From a virus: 64,000 bases of DNA. The position numbers and the translations under genes are program-made. Below the pieces are notes generated by a model. The model was given only the letters and a program-made list of their open reading frames with translations, searched no databases and had not been told where the DNA came from. The stretch is taken from positions 18,625 through 82,624 of the IMG/VR virus record IMGVR_UViG_3300043446_004155; one strand, 5' to 3'. Below, piece after piece: positions 1-7,443 of this stretch; the stretch's first letter is position 1, and every line of letters starts with the position of its first letter.

Positions 1-1
1 C

Positions 2-442
2 GCAATTCTAAATAATTACGCCCTTCAGCTGGAAGGTCTTCTGGACAGTGCTGTTGCCTGGGGCCAGGAAATGACCGAGACTCTCCAGGGTTATGCAGAA
101 TTTGCCACCGAGTCTCACACTGAGAACCTGGCTTACAACGAGATCCTGACCAACCCCGATGTTCTGAGCGATTACACGCTCCGTTTCTTCGGTCCCGAAG
201 GTCCGTATCCTGTGCACGAAGGCGAAGCAGATCTGGAAGCTTATGGCTATCCAACTGAGCAAGTTGATCCCGCTCTCTATGGCGAGTTCCCTGCTCCTCC
301 TGCCGCAGCTGCTCCTCAGCAACCTGCCAACTTCTGGGGCACCTTCAACGAAATGATGGCGCGTGATCCCCAGAATGCATGGCGTGTTCTGAACCAGGCC
401 CAGCCTAACGTTGTGTCCAACAAACTCTTCGTGATGGAGTGA
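2..442 (+). CDS. Partial virion assembly protein, candidate scaffold (open at left edge)
   Basis: The frame is open from the left edge to a TGA at 440-442, so the N-terminus is outside the window; the internal ATG at 71 is not the true start. The visible 146 residues are acidic, rich in Glu, Tyr and Pro, with an Ala/Pro/Gln-rich stretch before a conserved-looking C-terminal end. I see no catalytic motif. Its place directly before the putative capsid gene suggests a scaffold or head-assembly protein, which is inference from gene order. The next gene starts 4 nt after its stop, so the two are probably co-translated. Confidence 0.6.
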   Translation, partial: AILNNYALQLEGLLDSAVAWGQEMTETLQGYAEFATESHTENLAYNEILTNPDVLSDYTLRFFGPEGPYPVHEGEADLEAYGYPTEQVDPALYGEFPAPPAAAAPQQPANFWGTFNEMMARDPQNAWRVLNQAQPNVVSNKLFVME

Positions 443-446
443 GGCA

Positions 447-1064
447 GTGGTAAAACTTGCTGGTAAGTATGCAAATGTAATCAGCAGGAATCCGATTGCT
501 TCTGCAGTGGCTGGCGGCCTTGGCGCCGCCGGCCTTGCTACGTTAGGGAACGTCCTTTCTGGCGAAGCTCAAACGGAACAAGGGGGTCGTCTTGGCCTTG
601 AAGCAGTGGGTGCTGGTGCCTTAGGTGCAGTCCTTGGAGCCCAAATTCCAGCCCTTCGAGGTAAAGCGTCTCAGCTTTATCGCAATATCGGCAACGTTAG
701 CCTGGAAAATCCAGGTGCAGTTGCGCGTAAAGCGCAAATGTCTCCAAGAGAAATTCAACAAGCTGAATTCATGCGAGACATTTTAAATGAGACAGTTAAA
801 ACTGGTGTGGTATCTCCGCAACAAATGCGTGACGATATTAAAACTAGCTTAAAGCGTTCCCAAGCCGGTATTAATGCCGGTGTTATTCCTGCCGGCGTGT
901 TGGCAGCAGGTGCCTTAGGTGGAATGACTGGTGGCGGCATTGCAAATCTTGCAGCTGGCATGGGTCTTCCAGGCATGGGCATTGACCCAGAGGGCTACGG
1001 TTCCAACAACACACCAAGCGCACAATTTGGCGTCAAATCGCTTGCATCCACACAATATGTGTGA
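447..1064 (+). CDS. Hypothetical virion-associated protein with Gly/Ala-rich hydrophobic stretches
   Basis: GTG start 4 nt after the preceding stop. The 205-residue protein has two Gly/Ala-rich hydrophobic segments near the N-terminus (about residues 17-37 and 55-68) and a third near residues 145-175, separated by a polar, charged middle. That pattern could be membrane-active or packed inside the head. I do not recognise a family. The position between a scaffold-like gene and the capsid gene argues for a head-associated or ejected protein. Confidence 0.6.
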   Translation: MVKLAGKYANVISRNPIASAVAGGLGAAGLATLGNVLSGEAQTEQGGRLGLEAVGAGALGAVLGAQIPALRGKASQLYRNIGNVSLENPGAVARKAQMSPREIQQAEFMRDILNETVKTGVVSPQQMRDDIKTSLKRSQAGINAGVIPAGVLAAGALGGMTGGGIANLAAGMGLPGMGIDPEGYGSNNTPSAQFGVKSLASTQYV

Positions 1065-1099
1065 TCTAAGCTAAGTACCTGCTAAAATTTGTGTTAGAT

Positions 1100-1115
1100 A
1101 AGACACACGTGTCTT
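1100..1115 (+). promoter_or_regulatory. Hairpin ahead of the capsid gene
   Basis: AAGACAC and GTGTCTT form a perfect 7-bp stem with a 2-nt spacer in the gap between the previous gene and the capsid start. It is followed by a T-rich but interrupted stretch, so it may attenuate or partly terminate transcription, or stabilise the abundant capsid mRNA. A GGAGG at 1146-1150 precedes the GTG at 1161 at a workable spacing. Confidence 0.35.
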
Positions 1116-1160
1116 TATCTTTCACCCGATAAAAACACTGACACTGGAGGATAAACCAAG

Positions 1161-1166
1161 GTGTTT
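1161..1166 (+). CDS. Putative major capsid protein, exon 1 (start codon and one residue)
   Basis: GTG TTT preceded by GGAGG. The proposed 5' splice site follows this TTT because GGTGTTT (1160-1166) can pair with GAACGCT (1763-1769) as a 7-bp P1 helix with the usual U.G pair at the splice site. Splicing to the frame beginning at 1994 gives a continuous protein starting Met-Phe-Glu-Asn-Asp-Phe-Pro. The exact junctions are inferred; a slightly later 5' site or a 3' site after 1996 would also keep frame. Confidence 0.5.
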
Positions 1167-1993
1167 ATTGATAGCTAGTTCAGATCCTGGTAGGTATGAC
1201 CTTTCAAGATTTGGTAAATAGCTCCGTGGTTACAGTCAAACTTTTCAGCAATCTTTCGATACGAGAGTCCTGCTTCTTTTAAAGCTTTGATTTGAATCAC
1301 GTCTTCCGAAGAAAACTTTCTCAAAGTCTTTTTCGGTTTCCCTTTACTGGCAAAGCCATTGTTTTTATAACAACCGGTTTCCCAGGCTCTTGTTAAGTTT
1401 TCTTGTTTGGTAACGATCTCAAGATTGTCAAGTCGATTATTCCTCTTGTCATTATCTTTGTGATCAACTTGAAGGGAAAAGTTACTGGTTCCATGAGAAC
1501 GCAGATCTAATCCCAAAAAAGCTACAGCCATCAAGACGTGAAGATGAAAACGTTTTCTCTTCCCATCAACAAGAACTGAAATACGGTCATAAACACTGGT
1601 TGAGCGAATAGGGATCTCTTGAAAATATTCTTGATTATCGGGATCAAGTTGTTTTTCAAAAGCTTTCCCCTCTTCCGTTAAGTAAAGATTACCAAATCCA
1701 GGAACAAGTTTTGGATTCATGTTGTTCATAAACAAGTTTCCAAAGCGTAGCATGCCTCAACTGAACGCTCAACGTTGTCACCCCACCGAGCAATCGATGG
1801 GTGCAAACCGGATGAATTCAGGGAAGCCCTAACGTTAAGACGAGGGTAATCCTGAGCCAAGCCAATCAAGCGTGATTGGAAGGTGCAGAGACTACTGGGT
1901 GTAACACGACCTTGTTACGTAATACCAGATTTAGCGTCCGGCATCCCACAGGGATGAAGAGATAGTCCACCCCTCTAAGAAACTAGAGACCAG
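1167..1993 (+). ncRNA. Group I self-splicing intron in the capsid gene
   Basis: The 3' part holds a full group I core in order. P2 is CACCC/GGGTG. P3 pairs CCGGAT (1808-1813) with GTCCGG (1936-1941). P4 is TCAGG/CCTGA and P5 is GCCCT/AGGGT. P6 carries an AATCA/TGATT hairpin. P7 pairs GACTA (1890-1894) with TAGTC (1963-1967). P8 is CATCCC/GGGATG and P9 is CTCTA/TAGAG just before the 3' end. The Q-, R- and S-like boxes read AATCCTGAGCCAAGCC, GTGCAGAGACTA and AAGAGATAGTCC. The large P1 loop is filled by an antisense HNH gene. The 3' splice site is G1993 or G1996. Confidence 0.85.
1175..1753 (-). CDS. HNH homing endonuclease, antisense inside the group I intron
   Basis: A 192-residue protein with an HNH_3-type core: a histidine-rich strand (HLHVLMAVAFLG, about residues 76-87), then VDHKDNDKRNNRLDNLEIVT (about 104-123), which carries the catalytic His and metal-binding Asn. 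It ends with a helix-turn-helix/NUMOD-like DNA-binding tail (GLSYRKIAEKF, about 166-176). It would cleave intronless alleles and spread the intron. It is oriented against the capsid gene and sits almost exactly between the two strands of the predicted P1 helix. ATGs at codons 9 and 12 are alternative starts. It must use its own promoter or incidental leftward transcription. Confidence 0.85.
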   Translation of the reverse strand: MLRFGNLFMNNMNPKLVPGFGNLYLTEEGKAFEKQLDPDNQEYFQEIPIRSTSVYDRISVLVDGKRKRFHLHVLMAVAFLGLDLRSHGTSNFSLQVDHKDNDKRNNRLDNLEIVTKQENLTRAWETGCYKNNGFASKGKPKKTLRKFSSEDVIQIKALKEAGLSYRKIAEKFDCNHGAIYQILKGHTYQDLN

Positions 1994-3148
1994 GAGAACG
2001 ACTTTCCAAAAATTCTTGGTGCGGAACTTTACCGTCCCCACCCTGCTTACATTGCTGAAATGGCAGTGGAGCCCGTGGTCGTCCACGACTTCACCCGTCA
2101 GCCTGGTCAAACCGTTCAGTTAGACCGCTACAAGTTCTGGGGTACCCCTGGCACCAAGGATAGCCGGGAGCGTATCGCTGACCAGACTATTGGTACCGCC
2201 AACAGCCGCAACATCACCAAAGAGAAGGTGCTTGTTGTGCTGAAAGAGTACACTGGCCCTGCTGACCCGGGTGATCCGACCCAGCCTTCGACCTTCAAGA
2301 TCGCTCGTGAAACCCTGATTACCGCCCAGCGCCTGCTGCTGGACACCGGTAACCTCAACATGTTCCACCAGTCGATCGGCAGCCTGACTCTGCTCGACGA
2401 CTATCGCCGTTGGCGTGACCGCGTGTTCATCGATGAACTCGCTAAAGCCGAAGCCAATGGTGAAGCTTCCAGCACCCAAGGTGGTTACTACTTCCCTGGT
2501 GGCAAGAACAAAGCTTCTAACGGTTCTATTGCTTACACTGCTGCTGAATACGCCGCTCAGGTGCAGCAGTTCCAGGTGCGTACCGACCTGCTGACCGTTG
2601 TTAAGGACCTGCGTAAGCGCAACGTTCCTACCTTCGCTGATGGTCTGTATCGTTGCATCTGCGATCCCACCTTCATGATGCACCTGCGTCGTGATCCTGA
2701 CTTCCGTGAGATCGCTCGTTACAGCGGCAACCCTGGCCAAGGCATGTACATGGGCAACCCCATGATGCCTAACAACGCCAGCTTCTACATGGGTCCCCAA
2801 GCTGGTCAGGGTTACTTCCTGGCTGGTGAGCCTGTGATGCCGACTGGTGTTCAGTTTGAAGGTGTGAAGTTCTTCGAGTCGACCAACTTCCCGACCAAGA
2901 CTGTTAGCGCAAGCTTCACCGACACCCCTTCGTACAGCAACCAAGAAGTTGCCCAAGGTTACTTCTTCGGTCCTCAGTCCATCGGTGTTGGTATCGGCGG
3001 TCCTAACGCTCAGGTGCTCATCAACAACAACGATGACTTCAGCCGTTTCATCATCCTGATCTGGCAACTGTACGCTGGCTTCGAGATCCTGAACAAGGAC
3101 TTCGTAACCACCGCCTTCAGTTTTGTTTCTGACGACGGCACCATCTGA
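1994..3148 (+). CDS. Putative major capsid protein, exon 2 (main body)
   Basis: The reading frame enters from the intron boundary and runs to a TGA at 3146-3148; an ATG at 2060 lies inside the conserved-looking start (…LGAELYRPHPAYIAEMAV) and is probably internal. The spliced product is about 386 residues, a normal capsid length. Codon use is biased to C/G-ending codons compared with most of the window, as expected for a highly expressed virion protein. It follows a scaffold-like gene and precedes another codon-biased structural gene. I do not see a diagnostic HK97 motif, so capsid identity rests on size, bias and order. Confidence 0.65.
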   Translation, partial: ENDFPKILGAELYRPHPAYIAEMAVEPVVVHDFTRQPGQTVQLDRYKFWGTPGTKDSRERIADQTIGTANSRNITKEKVLVVLKEYTGPADPGDPTQPSTFKIARETLITAQRLLLDTGNLNMFHQSIGSLTLLDDYRRWRDRVFIDELAKAEANGEASSTQGGYYFPGGKNKASNGSIAYTAAEYAAQVQQFQVRTDLLTVVKDLRKRNVPTFADGLYRCICDPTFMMHLRRDPDFREIARYSGNPGQGMYMGNPMMPNNASFYMGPQAGQGYFLAGEPVMPTGVQFEGVKFFESTNFPTKTVSASFTDTPSYSNQEVAQGYFFGPQSIGVGIGGPNAQVLINNNDDFSRFIILIWQLYAGFEILNKDFVTTAFSFVSDDGTI

Positions 3149-3181
3149 TAAAGATATAAATCCAACTTAACGGAGAAATAA

Positions 3182-3979
3182 ATGTCCTACTTGTCTTCTA
3201 AAAAGATCTATCCAGGTAACTGGACCAACGCCCTGAACGGCTGGTACAAGAACATTGATGTCGCCGCTGACGGCAGCAATGACTATTCCAAGGGTGGCCC
3301 CACTTCGGTGCTGGCCGTCCCTGGTTACCGCTACTTCCAGCAGCGTGGTTACGCCGTGGTGGATTGGGCCTCTGGTGATGCTGCCACCAAGGGCCAAACC
3401 CTGAACGTGATCGTTCCTTCGCCTTACCGCCAGGACGACACCCGCCCCGACATCACCGGCATGGTGATCTCTGGTAATGCCACCCAACCTGCTTTCGTGT
3501 ATCGCGCTGCGATCTCGGTTGCTTCTGGCTGGGGCGATGGTCGTGTTGCCACCGGCATCTATGCTGCCACCGGTAACATCATCACTTTCGGTGCTGGTCC
3601 TACCGCCGTGACTGGCGTGGGTGAGCCTATTGCTCAGGCCAACCTGACCTCCACCACTTCTGGTGACGCCGCCACCAAGATTGTGTTCGCTGCTGGTGCT
3701 CAAGCCCTCAGCTCCACTCCGTTCCTGACCGCTACCGGCGCAACCGGCCTTGGTCCTTCTGGTGTGTATAAGTCTCTGACTGGCGCTACCACCTTTAAGG
3801 TCTTCGCTCGTGGTGCCAACACTGACACTGGTGTGTCTGGTGGTATCTACCTCGCTGACGGTGATTACAACGCTGGTCTCAAGGGTTACCTCGTGGTTGA
3901 AGTGTGCTACATCCAACCTGATGATGCACCTGGCTACGAAGATATCGAAGAGTACATCATTGGCCGCACTGTTAGCTGA
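3182..3979 (+). CDS. Structural protein after the capsid gene (possible decoration or connector protein)
   Basis: ATG preceded by GGAG at good spacing. The 265-residue protein is rich in Gly, Ala and Thr with many short beta-prone stretches and has the same highly expressed codon style as the capsid gene. The C-terminus is acidic and Tyr-rich (EDIEEYIIG). No enzyme motif is visible. Placement directly after the capsid gene suggests a head decoration protein, a second shell component or a tail tube protein. I cannot choose between these. Confidence 0.6.
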   Translation: MSYLSSKKIYPGNWTNALNGWYKNIDVAADGSNDYSKGGPTSVLAVPGYRYFQQRGYAVVDWASGDAATKGQTLNVIVPSPYRQDDTRPDITGMVISGNATQPAFVYRAAISVASGWGDGRVATGIYAATGNIITFGAGPTAVTGVGEPIAQANLTSTTSGDAATKIVFAAGAQALSSTPFLTATGATGLGPSGVYKSLTGATTFKVFARGANTDTGVSGGIYLADGDYNAGLKGYLVVEVCYIQPDDAPGYEDIEEYIIGRTVS

Positions 3980-3991
3980 TTAGGTTAAACT

Positions 3992-4019
3992 AGGACCAGA
4001 AATTAAAACATCTGGTCCT
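3992..4019 (+). promoter_or_regulatory. Perfect 9-bp hairpin ending 1 nt before the start codon
   Basis: AGGACCAGA and TCTGGTCCT pair perfectly around a 10-nt A-rich loop, and the following gene's ATG lies at 4021. There is no poly-T tail, so it is not a standard terminator, and there is no Shine-Dalgarno for the next gene. A TTAAACT (3985-3991) directly precedes the stem. It is one of several rightward hairpins that abut or nearly abut a start codon. Confidence 0.5.
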
Positions 4020-4020
4020 C

Positions 4021-4431
4021 ATGCTTTATCAGCATCGTAAAACCGGCGCTCGCGTCAAAGTTGTAAGCGAATGGGATAACGGCGATTGGTTCATGGTCGA
4101 AGATCAGGACGGTCGCCTTTATACCGCTTACAAAAATGAATTGACCCCTGATGAAGCCGCAACTAAAAAAGTTGCTACTCTTCAGGTTAAGGATAAGGCA
4201 GCCCAAGAAGAGCCTCGTACTTTCCCACCCGAAACACGTTTAAACATTAATAGTGCCACCCCTCAAATGATCGCTGATCATATTAAGGGTATCGGTCTTA
4301 AGACAGCTCGAGAGATCAAAGATCTTCAGATGTCCTTATCGGGTGAGAAGTTTAATAGCCTTGAGCAGTTAAAACAGATTAAGCGTGTGGATTGGGAAGC
4401 TGTGCTTGCCGCCGACTTAATCAGGGTTTGA
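4021..4431 (+). CDS. Helix-hairpin-helix (ComEA-like) small protein
   Basis: The N-terminal 45 residues look like a small beta-barrel (GARVKVVSEW…DGRLYTAYKNEL). The C-terminal half is a ComEA-type tandem helix-hairpin-helix: LNINSATPQMIADHIKGIG (about residues 74-92) followed by KTAREIKDLQ and a second hairpin. HhH units bind DNA backbones non-specifically. In this virion cluster it may hold DNA at the head or connector, which is inference. A strong terminator follows. Confidence 0.65.
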   Translation: MLYQHRKTGARVKVVSEWDNGDWFMVEDQDGRLYTAYKNELTPDEAATKKVATLQVKDKAAQEEPRTFPPETRLNINSATPQMIADHIKGIGLKTAREIKDLQMSLSGEKFNSLEQLKQIKRVDWEAVLAADLIRV

Positions 4432-4450
4432 TCCATTTCACAAAAGAAAG

Positions 4451-4475
4451 CCCCTGGGAGACCAGGGGTTTTTCG
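4451..4475 (+). terminator. Rho-independent terminator
   Basis: CCCCTGG, a GAGA loop and CCAGGGG form a perfect 7-bp GC-rich stem followed by TTTTTCG. It closes the head-gene transcription unit that ends with the helix-hairpin-helix gene. Confidence 0.9.
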
Positions 4476-4499
4476 TTTTAAAATAAAAAGAAAAAGATA

Positions 4500-5132
4500 A
4501 TGGCCGAACGCTCTATTGTTGATATCGGTAAAGCTCTTCAACGTTACGGGCTTAACATCGGAGAGCATCCAGAATTTGGTGGTGTCGGCTCAGGGCACTC
4601 GCCCAAAGGTTATCATCCTGTTGGCCAAGCGATTGATGTGCGTGATTGGCGTGCAGATGTTGGACCTGCCTATGAAGGAGGCAAGCCAATTCCCTGGAAA
4701 CAAAGAACTGAAGAGTTGGCATGGCGTGCTAAAAAACTAGGACTGTTTAATGAAGCATTGGGGCCTGGCGATCCGGGGCACGATACGCACGTTCATCTTG
4801 CTTTAGCAGGGAAAAAGTTCATTACAGACCCTCAGCTTGAGTGGCTTGCCACTGGACGTTACAAAACTCCCGAGGGAAAACTAACAGACTTGATGCCAGG
4901 ATCTTCAAATGTCTCGGCAACCACTCTTCCGCTAGATCAAGCATCCGCTGGAGCAACTGGAGATGATCTTTCAACATTGATGTCACTTCTTCAGTTAACT
5001 AATCCAAAACAAAAAACTGTACAAGAATCATTACTTGAGCAGTCTTTGGGCGAGTTATTTTCTCCTCAGCAAAGTCTTGCGCAACAGTTTTTGATGGAGT
5101 ACATGAACTCTCCCATCCCAGGAGTGGGTTAA
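4500..5132 (+). CDS. Virion protein with M15/VanY-like peptidase fold
   Basis: The N-terminal half carries the zinc-peptidase pattern seen in D-Ala-D-Ala carboxypeptidase-like proteins: GSGHSPKGYHPVGQAIDVRD (about residues 30-49), with His and Asp in the usual H-x6-D style, and GHDTHVHLAL (about 93-102) supplying the later His-x-His. Such domains cut peptidoglycan cross-links. The C-terminal 80 residues are polar and Gln/Ser/Leu-rich and probably anchor the protein in the particle. Its place among virion genes suggests wall degradation during DNA entry rather than lysis. Confidence 0.7.
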   Translation: MAERSIVDIGKALQRYGLNIGEHPEFGGVGSGHSPKGYHPVGQAIDVRDWRADVGPAYEGGKPIPWKQRTEELAWRAKKLGLFNEALGPGDPGHDTHVHLALAGKKFITDPQLEWLATGRYKTPEGKLTDLMPGSSNVSATTLPLDQASAGATGDDLSTLMSLLQLTNPKQKTVQESLLEQSLGELFSPQQSLAQQFLMEYMNSPIPGVG

Positions 5133-5171
5133 ATTGATGCCTTTATAATTAAACTATAACGAAAGGTAGAC

Positions 5172-5633
5172 GTGCAATTATCTGAATTTGATAAAAGCAG
5201 GGTCAGGTATCACCTGGGCTACTTTACCGTGTCTGTTCCAGCGGGTGACTATGCCCGTCTGGAAGAAGCCATGAATACCATCCCGGATTCATACTTCTAT
5301 GACAAGGTTGTTATTCAACTTGGCCGTTGCGATACAGCCGAGAAGAAGACAGAAGTTGCATCGACACCTTCTACGCGAGTTGAAAGCATCCTCGGTGACG
5401 TGGATCGTACAATTCGCTCCAGCAATGCTAAAGAGTCATTAAAGGTTTGGGACGAGATTTATCTCTACGAAACCAACCGTCTTGCTGGCATCCTTTACGT
5501 TCCCAACTACAAGGATCCTTTCCAGGCCAGGTACCGTTATGAACGCTCTGGTGCTGAATTCATCCAGGCATTACCTGGTCCTGCCGACACTGCTGTTGGT
5601 TCACGTCTTTATTTACATGAGGTTTGGAGGTAG
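5172..5633 (+). CDS. Hypothetical virion protein (153 aa)
   Basis: GTG start preceded by GAAAGG. The sequence is compact and globular, with beta-prone N-terminal strands (GYFTVSVPAGDYARLEEAM) and an aromatic-rich C-terminal half (DEIYLYETNRLAGILYVPNY). Length, lack of enzyme motifs and position between virion genes would fit a head-tail connector or tail completion protein. I recognise no family. It ends within the ribosome-binding site of the next gene. Confidence 0.55.
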   Translation: MQLSEFDKSRVRYHLGYFTVSVPAGDYARLEEAMNTIPDSYFYDKVVIQLGRCDTAEKKTEVASTPSTRVESILGDVDRTIRSSNAKESLKVWDEIYLYETNRLAGILYVPNYKDPFQARYRYERSGAEFIQALPGPADTAVGSRLYLHEVWR

Positions 5634-5635
5634 TT

Positions 5636-6496
5636 ATGCCTATTCCCATTAATCGAAATACAGATACGTCCTATGGACTTCTTGGGGCGATTAGGAATTT
5701 TATTTCGCCTCCAGGTTACGTTTCCCGTGGACCCCTTGGCTCTTTACCAGCGGGTGCAGCAGCTGGCGGTCGTCCTCCAATGCCTGGCCTGCCTAGCAAC
5801 TATAAACAAACGGAATTAGCCGCAGGTGCCGCAGCTGAAGCGTTTCGCCCTGGAGCAGGATTCCCTGGTCAGCAAGCTGCTGCCGAACGTGATTACCAAC
5901 AGAAGAAATCTGAAATTGCTCAGTTAACCGCTCAGAACCCAGAGTTCCAACGTTACGAAAGAGCACGGGCTGTCGCCAAAAGTCAAGAGGAAATGAACGC
6001 TGTTCGTGACGAGGGCATGCGTATTTGGGCCGCAAATAATCCTGAATTAGCGGCAAAAGTAAAGCCTGGCTCCACGGGATATGAAGCCATCCAAGGCGCT
6101 ATTGGGGCTTCTCAGCCCTCCGCCTTAAGTGGTGAGCAAGTACCGGGTGTCATGAGCTTTGATCCCAATACAGTTCTTTCGACAACTCAAAACATTCAAG
6201 GGCAGTTCCGTCCGAATCAACCGTTAACAGATCAAGAAATCCTGGCGGCAATGAGCTTCGATCCGAACGTTGCCATGCGCAGTGCAGCTAACATTGGATT
6301 TGCTCCTATGTCTCCAGCGGAATCAGCCATGCTGCAAGCCGTGGGAGGAGCACAAGGTGAATACGTCACACCAATGCCTGCCGTTGGTGCATTAGATCAA
6401 GCTGGTCTTACCTTTACTACACCCGCAGAGAAACGTCGCCAAGAAAGCTCCGCTCTTTTCCAAGAGCTTTTGAAGCGGGCCTTAAGCGCCCAATGA
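5636..6496 (+). CDS. Ala/Gln/Pro-rich hypothetical virion protein
   Basis: I chose the ATG at 5636 because GGAGG at 5626-5630 precedes it at correct spacing; an upstream in-frame ATG at 5624 would bury that site. The 286-residue product begins with a Pro/Gly-rich segment, has a charged helical region in the middle (about residues 75-135) and contains the repeated phrase MSFDPN (near residues 165 and 203). It looks like a flexible internal or tail-associated protein. Function unknown. Confidence 0.6.
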   Translation: MPIPINRNTDTSYGLLGAIRNFISPPGYVSRGPLGSLPAGAAAGGRPPMPGLPSNYKQTELAAGAAAEAFRPGAGFPGQQAAAERDYQQKKSEIAQLTAQNPEFQRYERARAVAKSQEEMNAVRDEGMRIWAANNPELAAKVKPGSTGYEAIQGAIGASQPSALSGEQVPGVMSFDPNTVLSTTQNIQGQFRPNQPLTDQEILAAMSFDPNVAMRSAANIGFAPMSPAESAMLQAVGGAQGEYVTPMPAVGALDQAGLTFTTPAEKRRQESSALFQELLKRALSAQ

Positions 6497-6712
6497 TTTG
6501 AATCTGGCAGTGCTTCTCACGTAAGCCCAGCCGACTGGACACGAATCTTTTGATTCACGGGGGCCAGTGTTGTTGCTTTAAACCCATGATTCTCTGTCCC
6601 AAGTTTGTTAAACGAACCCTGACCCATCTCGCAACAGTACTAACGCTTCAAACAGTATTTGTTCCCGCACTCAGGGCAAGTTCAAACTGGGTAGCAAGTT
6701 AACAAGAAACCC
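6497..6712 (+). other. 216-nt intergenic stretch with small hairpin and a signal-peptide-like mini-ORF
   Basis: The gap holds a GAATC/GATTC hairpin near 6543-6556 and a 38-codon ORF listed separately. I see no clear terminator or promoter. Confidence 0.4.
6586..6702 (+). CDS. 38-aa signal-peptide-like mini-ORF
   Basis: [20 protein letters not shown] is followed by a hydrophobic stretch and then PALRASS. This resembles a Sec signal peptide: basic N-region, hydrophobic core and an A-x-A-like cleavage site. It ends 10 nt before the SLT transglycosylase gene and is one frame off from it. It may be a decayed export signal of a secreted ancestor, a small membrane peptide or chance. No good ribosome-binding site is visible. 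Confidence 0.3.
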   Translation: MILCPKFVKRTLTHLATVLTLQTVFVPALRASSNWVAS

Positions 6713-7336
6713 ATGTCTTACAACACCGAACAACTAAAAGAAATTGCGCGGCAGAAGGCCCGTGATTTTGGTGTGAATGAAGACATTTTCTTGAAGCTTG
6801 TAGGCGCCGAATCAGGCTGGAATCCACGCGCCAAAAGCAGTGCCGGCGCCGAAGGGCTTGTTCAGTTGATGCCTGCCACCGCACAAGGTCTTGGTGTATC
6901 TAATCCCTATGATCCCGTTCAAAGCCTGACAGGTGGTGCTCGTTACTTGAGTCAACAACTCAAGCGTTTTGGTTCTTACGACAAAGCCTTGGCCGCTTAT
7001 AACTCTGGTCCAGGCACTGTTGAAAGGTATGGTGGTATTCCTCCCTTCAAGGAAACACAGAACTACGTGAAAAAAATCCTTGGAGGCGGAACTCCACCCG
7101 CAGCCAAGCCGCAAGCTCAAGTCGCAGAAGCCCCTGGAGCAAATCCACAAGATTTCTTAAAGGGTTACCTTTTGCAAACTTTGCTGATGGGCGCACAAAA
7201 CCCTGTTCCTTCACTGGGAGAACAGTTATTTAAGACTGCGTTCCAGCGGCCAATGACTCAAGCTGAGTCGGACATTTCAACGGCGTCTTTATTTACGCCT
7301 AGGACACCGTTCCTTGAATCGTTGACTCAGTTTTAA
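6713..7336 (+). CDS. SLT-type lytic transglycosylase, virion-associated
   Basis: The first 120 residues form a soluble lytic transglycosylase domain. The catalytic Glu is E33 in [10 protein letters not shown]. Then come the [15 protein letters not shown] motif (about 49-63) and the late [10 protein letters not shown] motif (about 98-107). These enzymes cleave the MurNAc-GlcNAc bond and leave 1,6-anhydro ends. The C-terminal 80 residues are Ala/Pro-rich and lack a known domain. The virion cluster suggests a role in penetrating the host wall during entry. Confidence 0.85.
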   Translation: MSYNTEQLKEIARQKARDFGVNEDIFLKLVGAESGWNPRAKSSAGAEGLVQLMPATAQGLGVSNPYDPVQSLTGGARYLSQQLKRFGSYDKALAAYNSGPGTVERYGGIPPFKETQNYVKKILGGGTPPAAKPQAQVAEAPGANPQDFLKGYLLQTLLMGAQNPVPSLGEQLFKTAFQRPMTQAESDISTASLFTPRTPFLESLTQF

Positions 7337-7342
7337 TTCATA

Positions 7343-7368
7343 GGCTCCACTTACCTGGGGCCTTTCTC
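7343..7368 (+). terminator. Probable terminator
   Basis: GGCTCCA and TGGGGCC pair over 7 bp (one G.T) with a 6-nt loop and a TTTCTC tail, directly after the transglycosylase stop. The tail is imperfect. Confidence 0.5.
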
Positions 7369-7443
7369 ATCTAAAGAGTTTTTACATTAAAATAGATTTT
7401 AAAGGCCCTGTACTTGGCAAAAGTTTAATACACGAGAACGCAC

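Noticed and set aside
2060-2062. ATG at 2060 as the capsid start
   Set aside because: The frame continues upstream with a protein-like sequence to the intron boundary and there is no ribosome-binding site; splicing to GTG at 1161 explains it better.
2120-3067. 315-codon open frame antisense to the capsid gene
   Set aside because: Shadow of the codon-biased capsid gene; His/Thr/Val-rich composition without domain logic.
3167-3916. 249-codon open frame antisense to the structural gene after the capsid
   Set aside because: Same cause: strong codon bias leaves the opposite strand free of stops.
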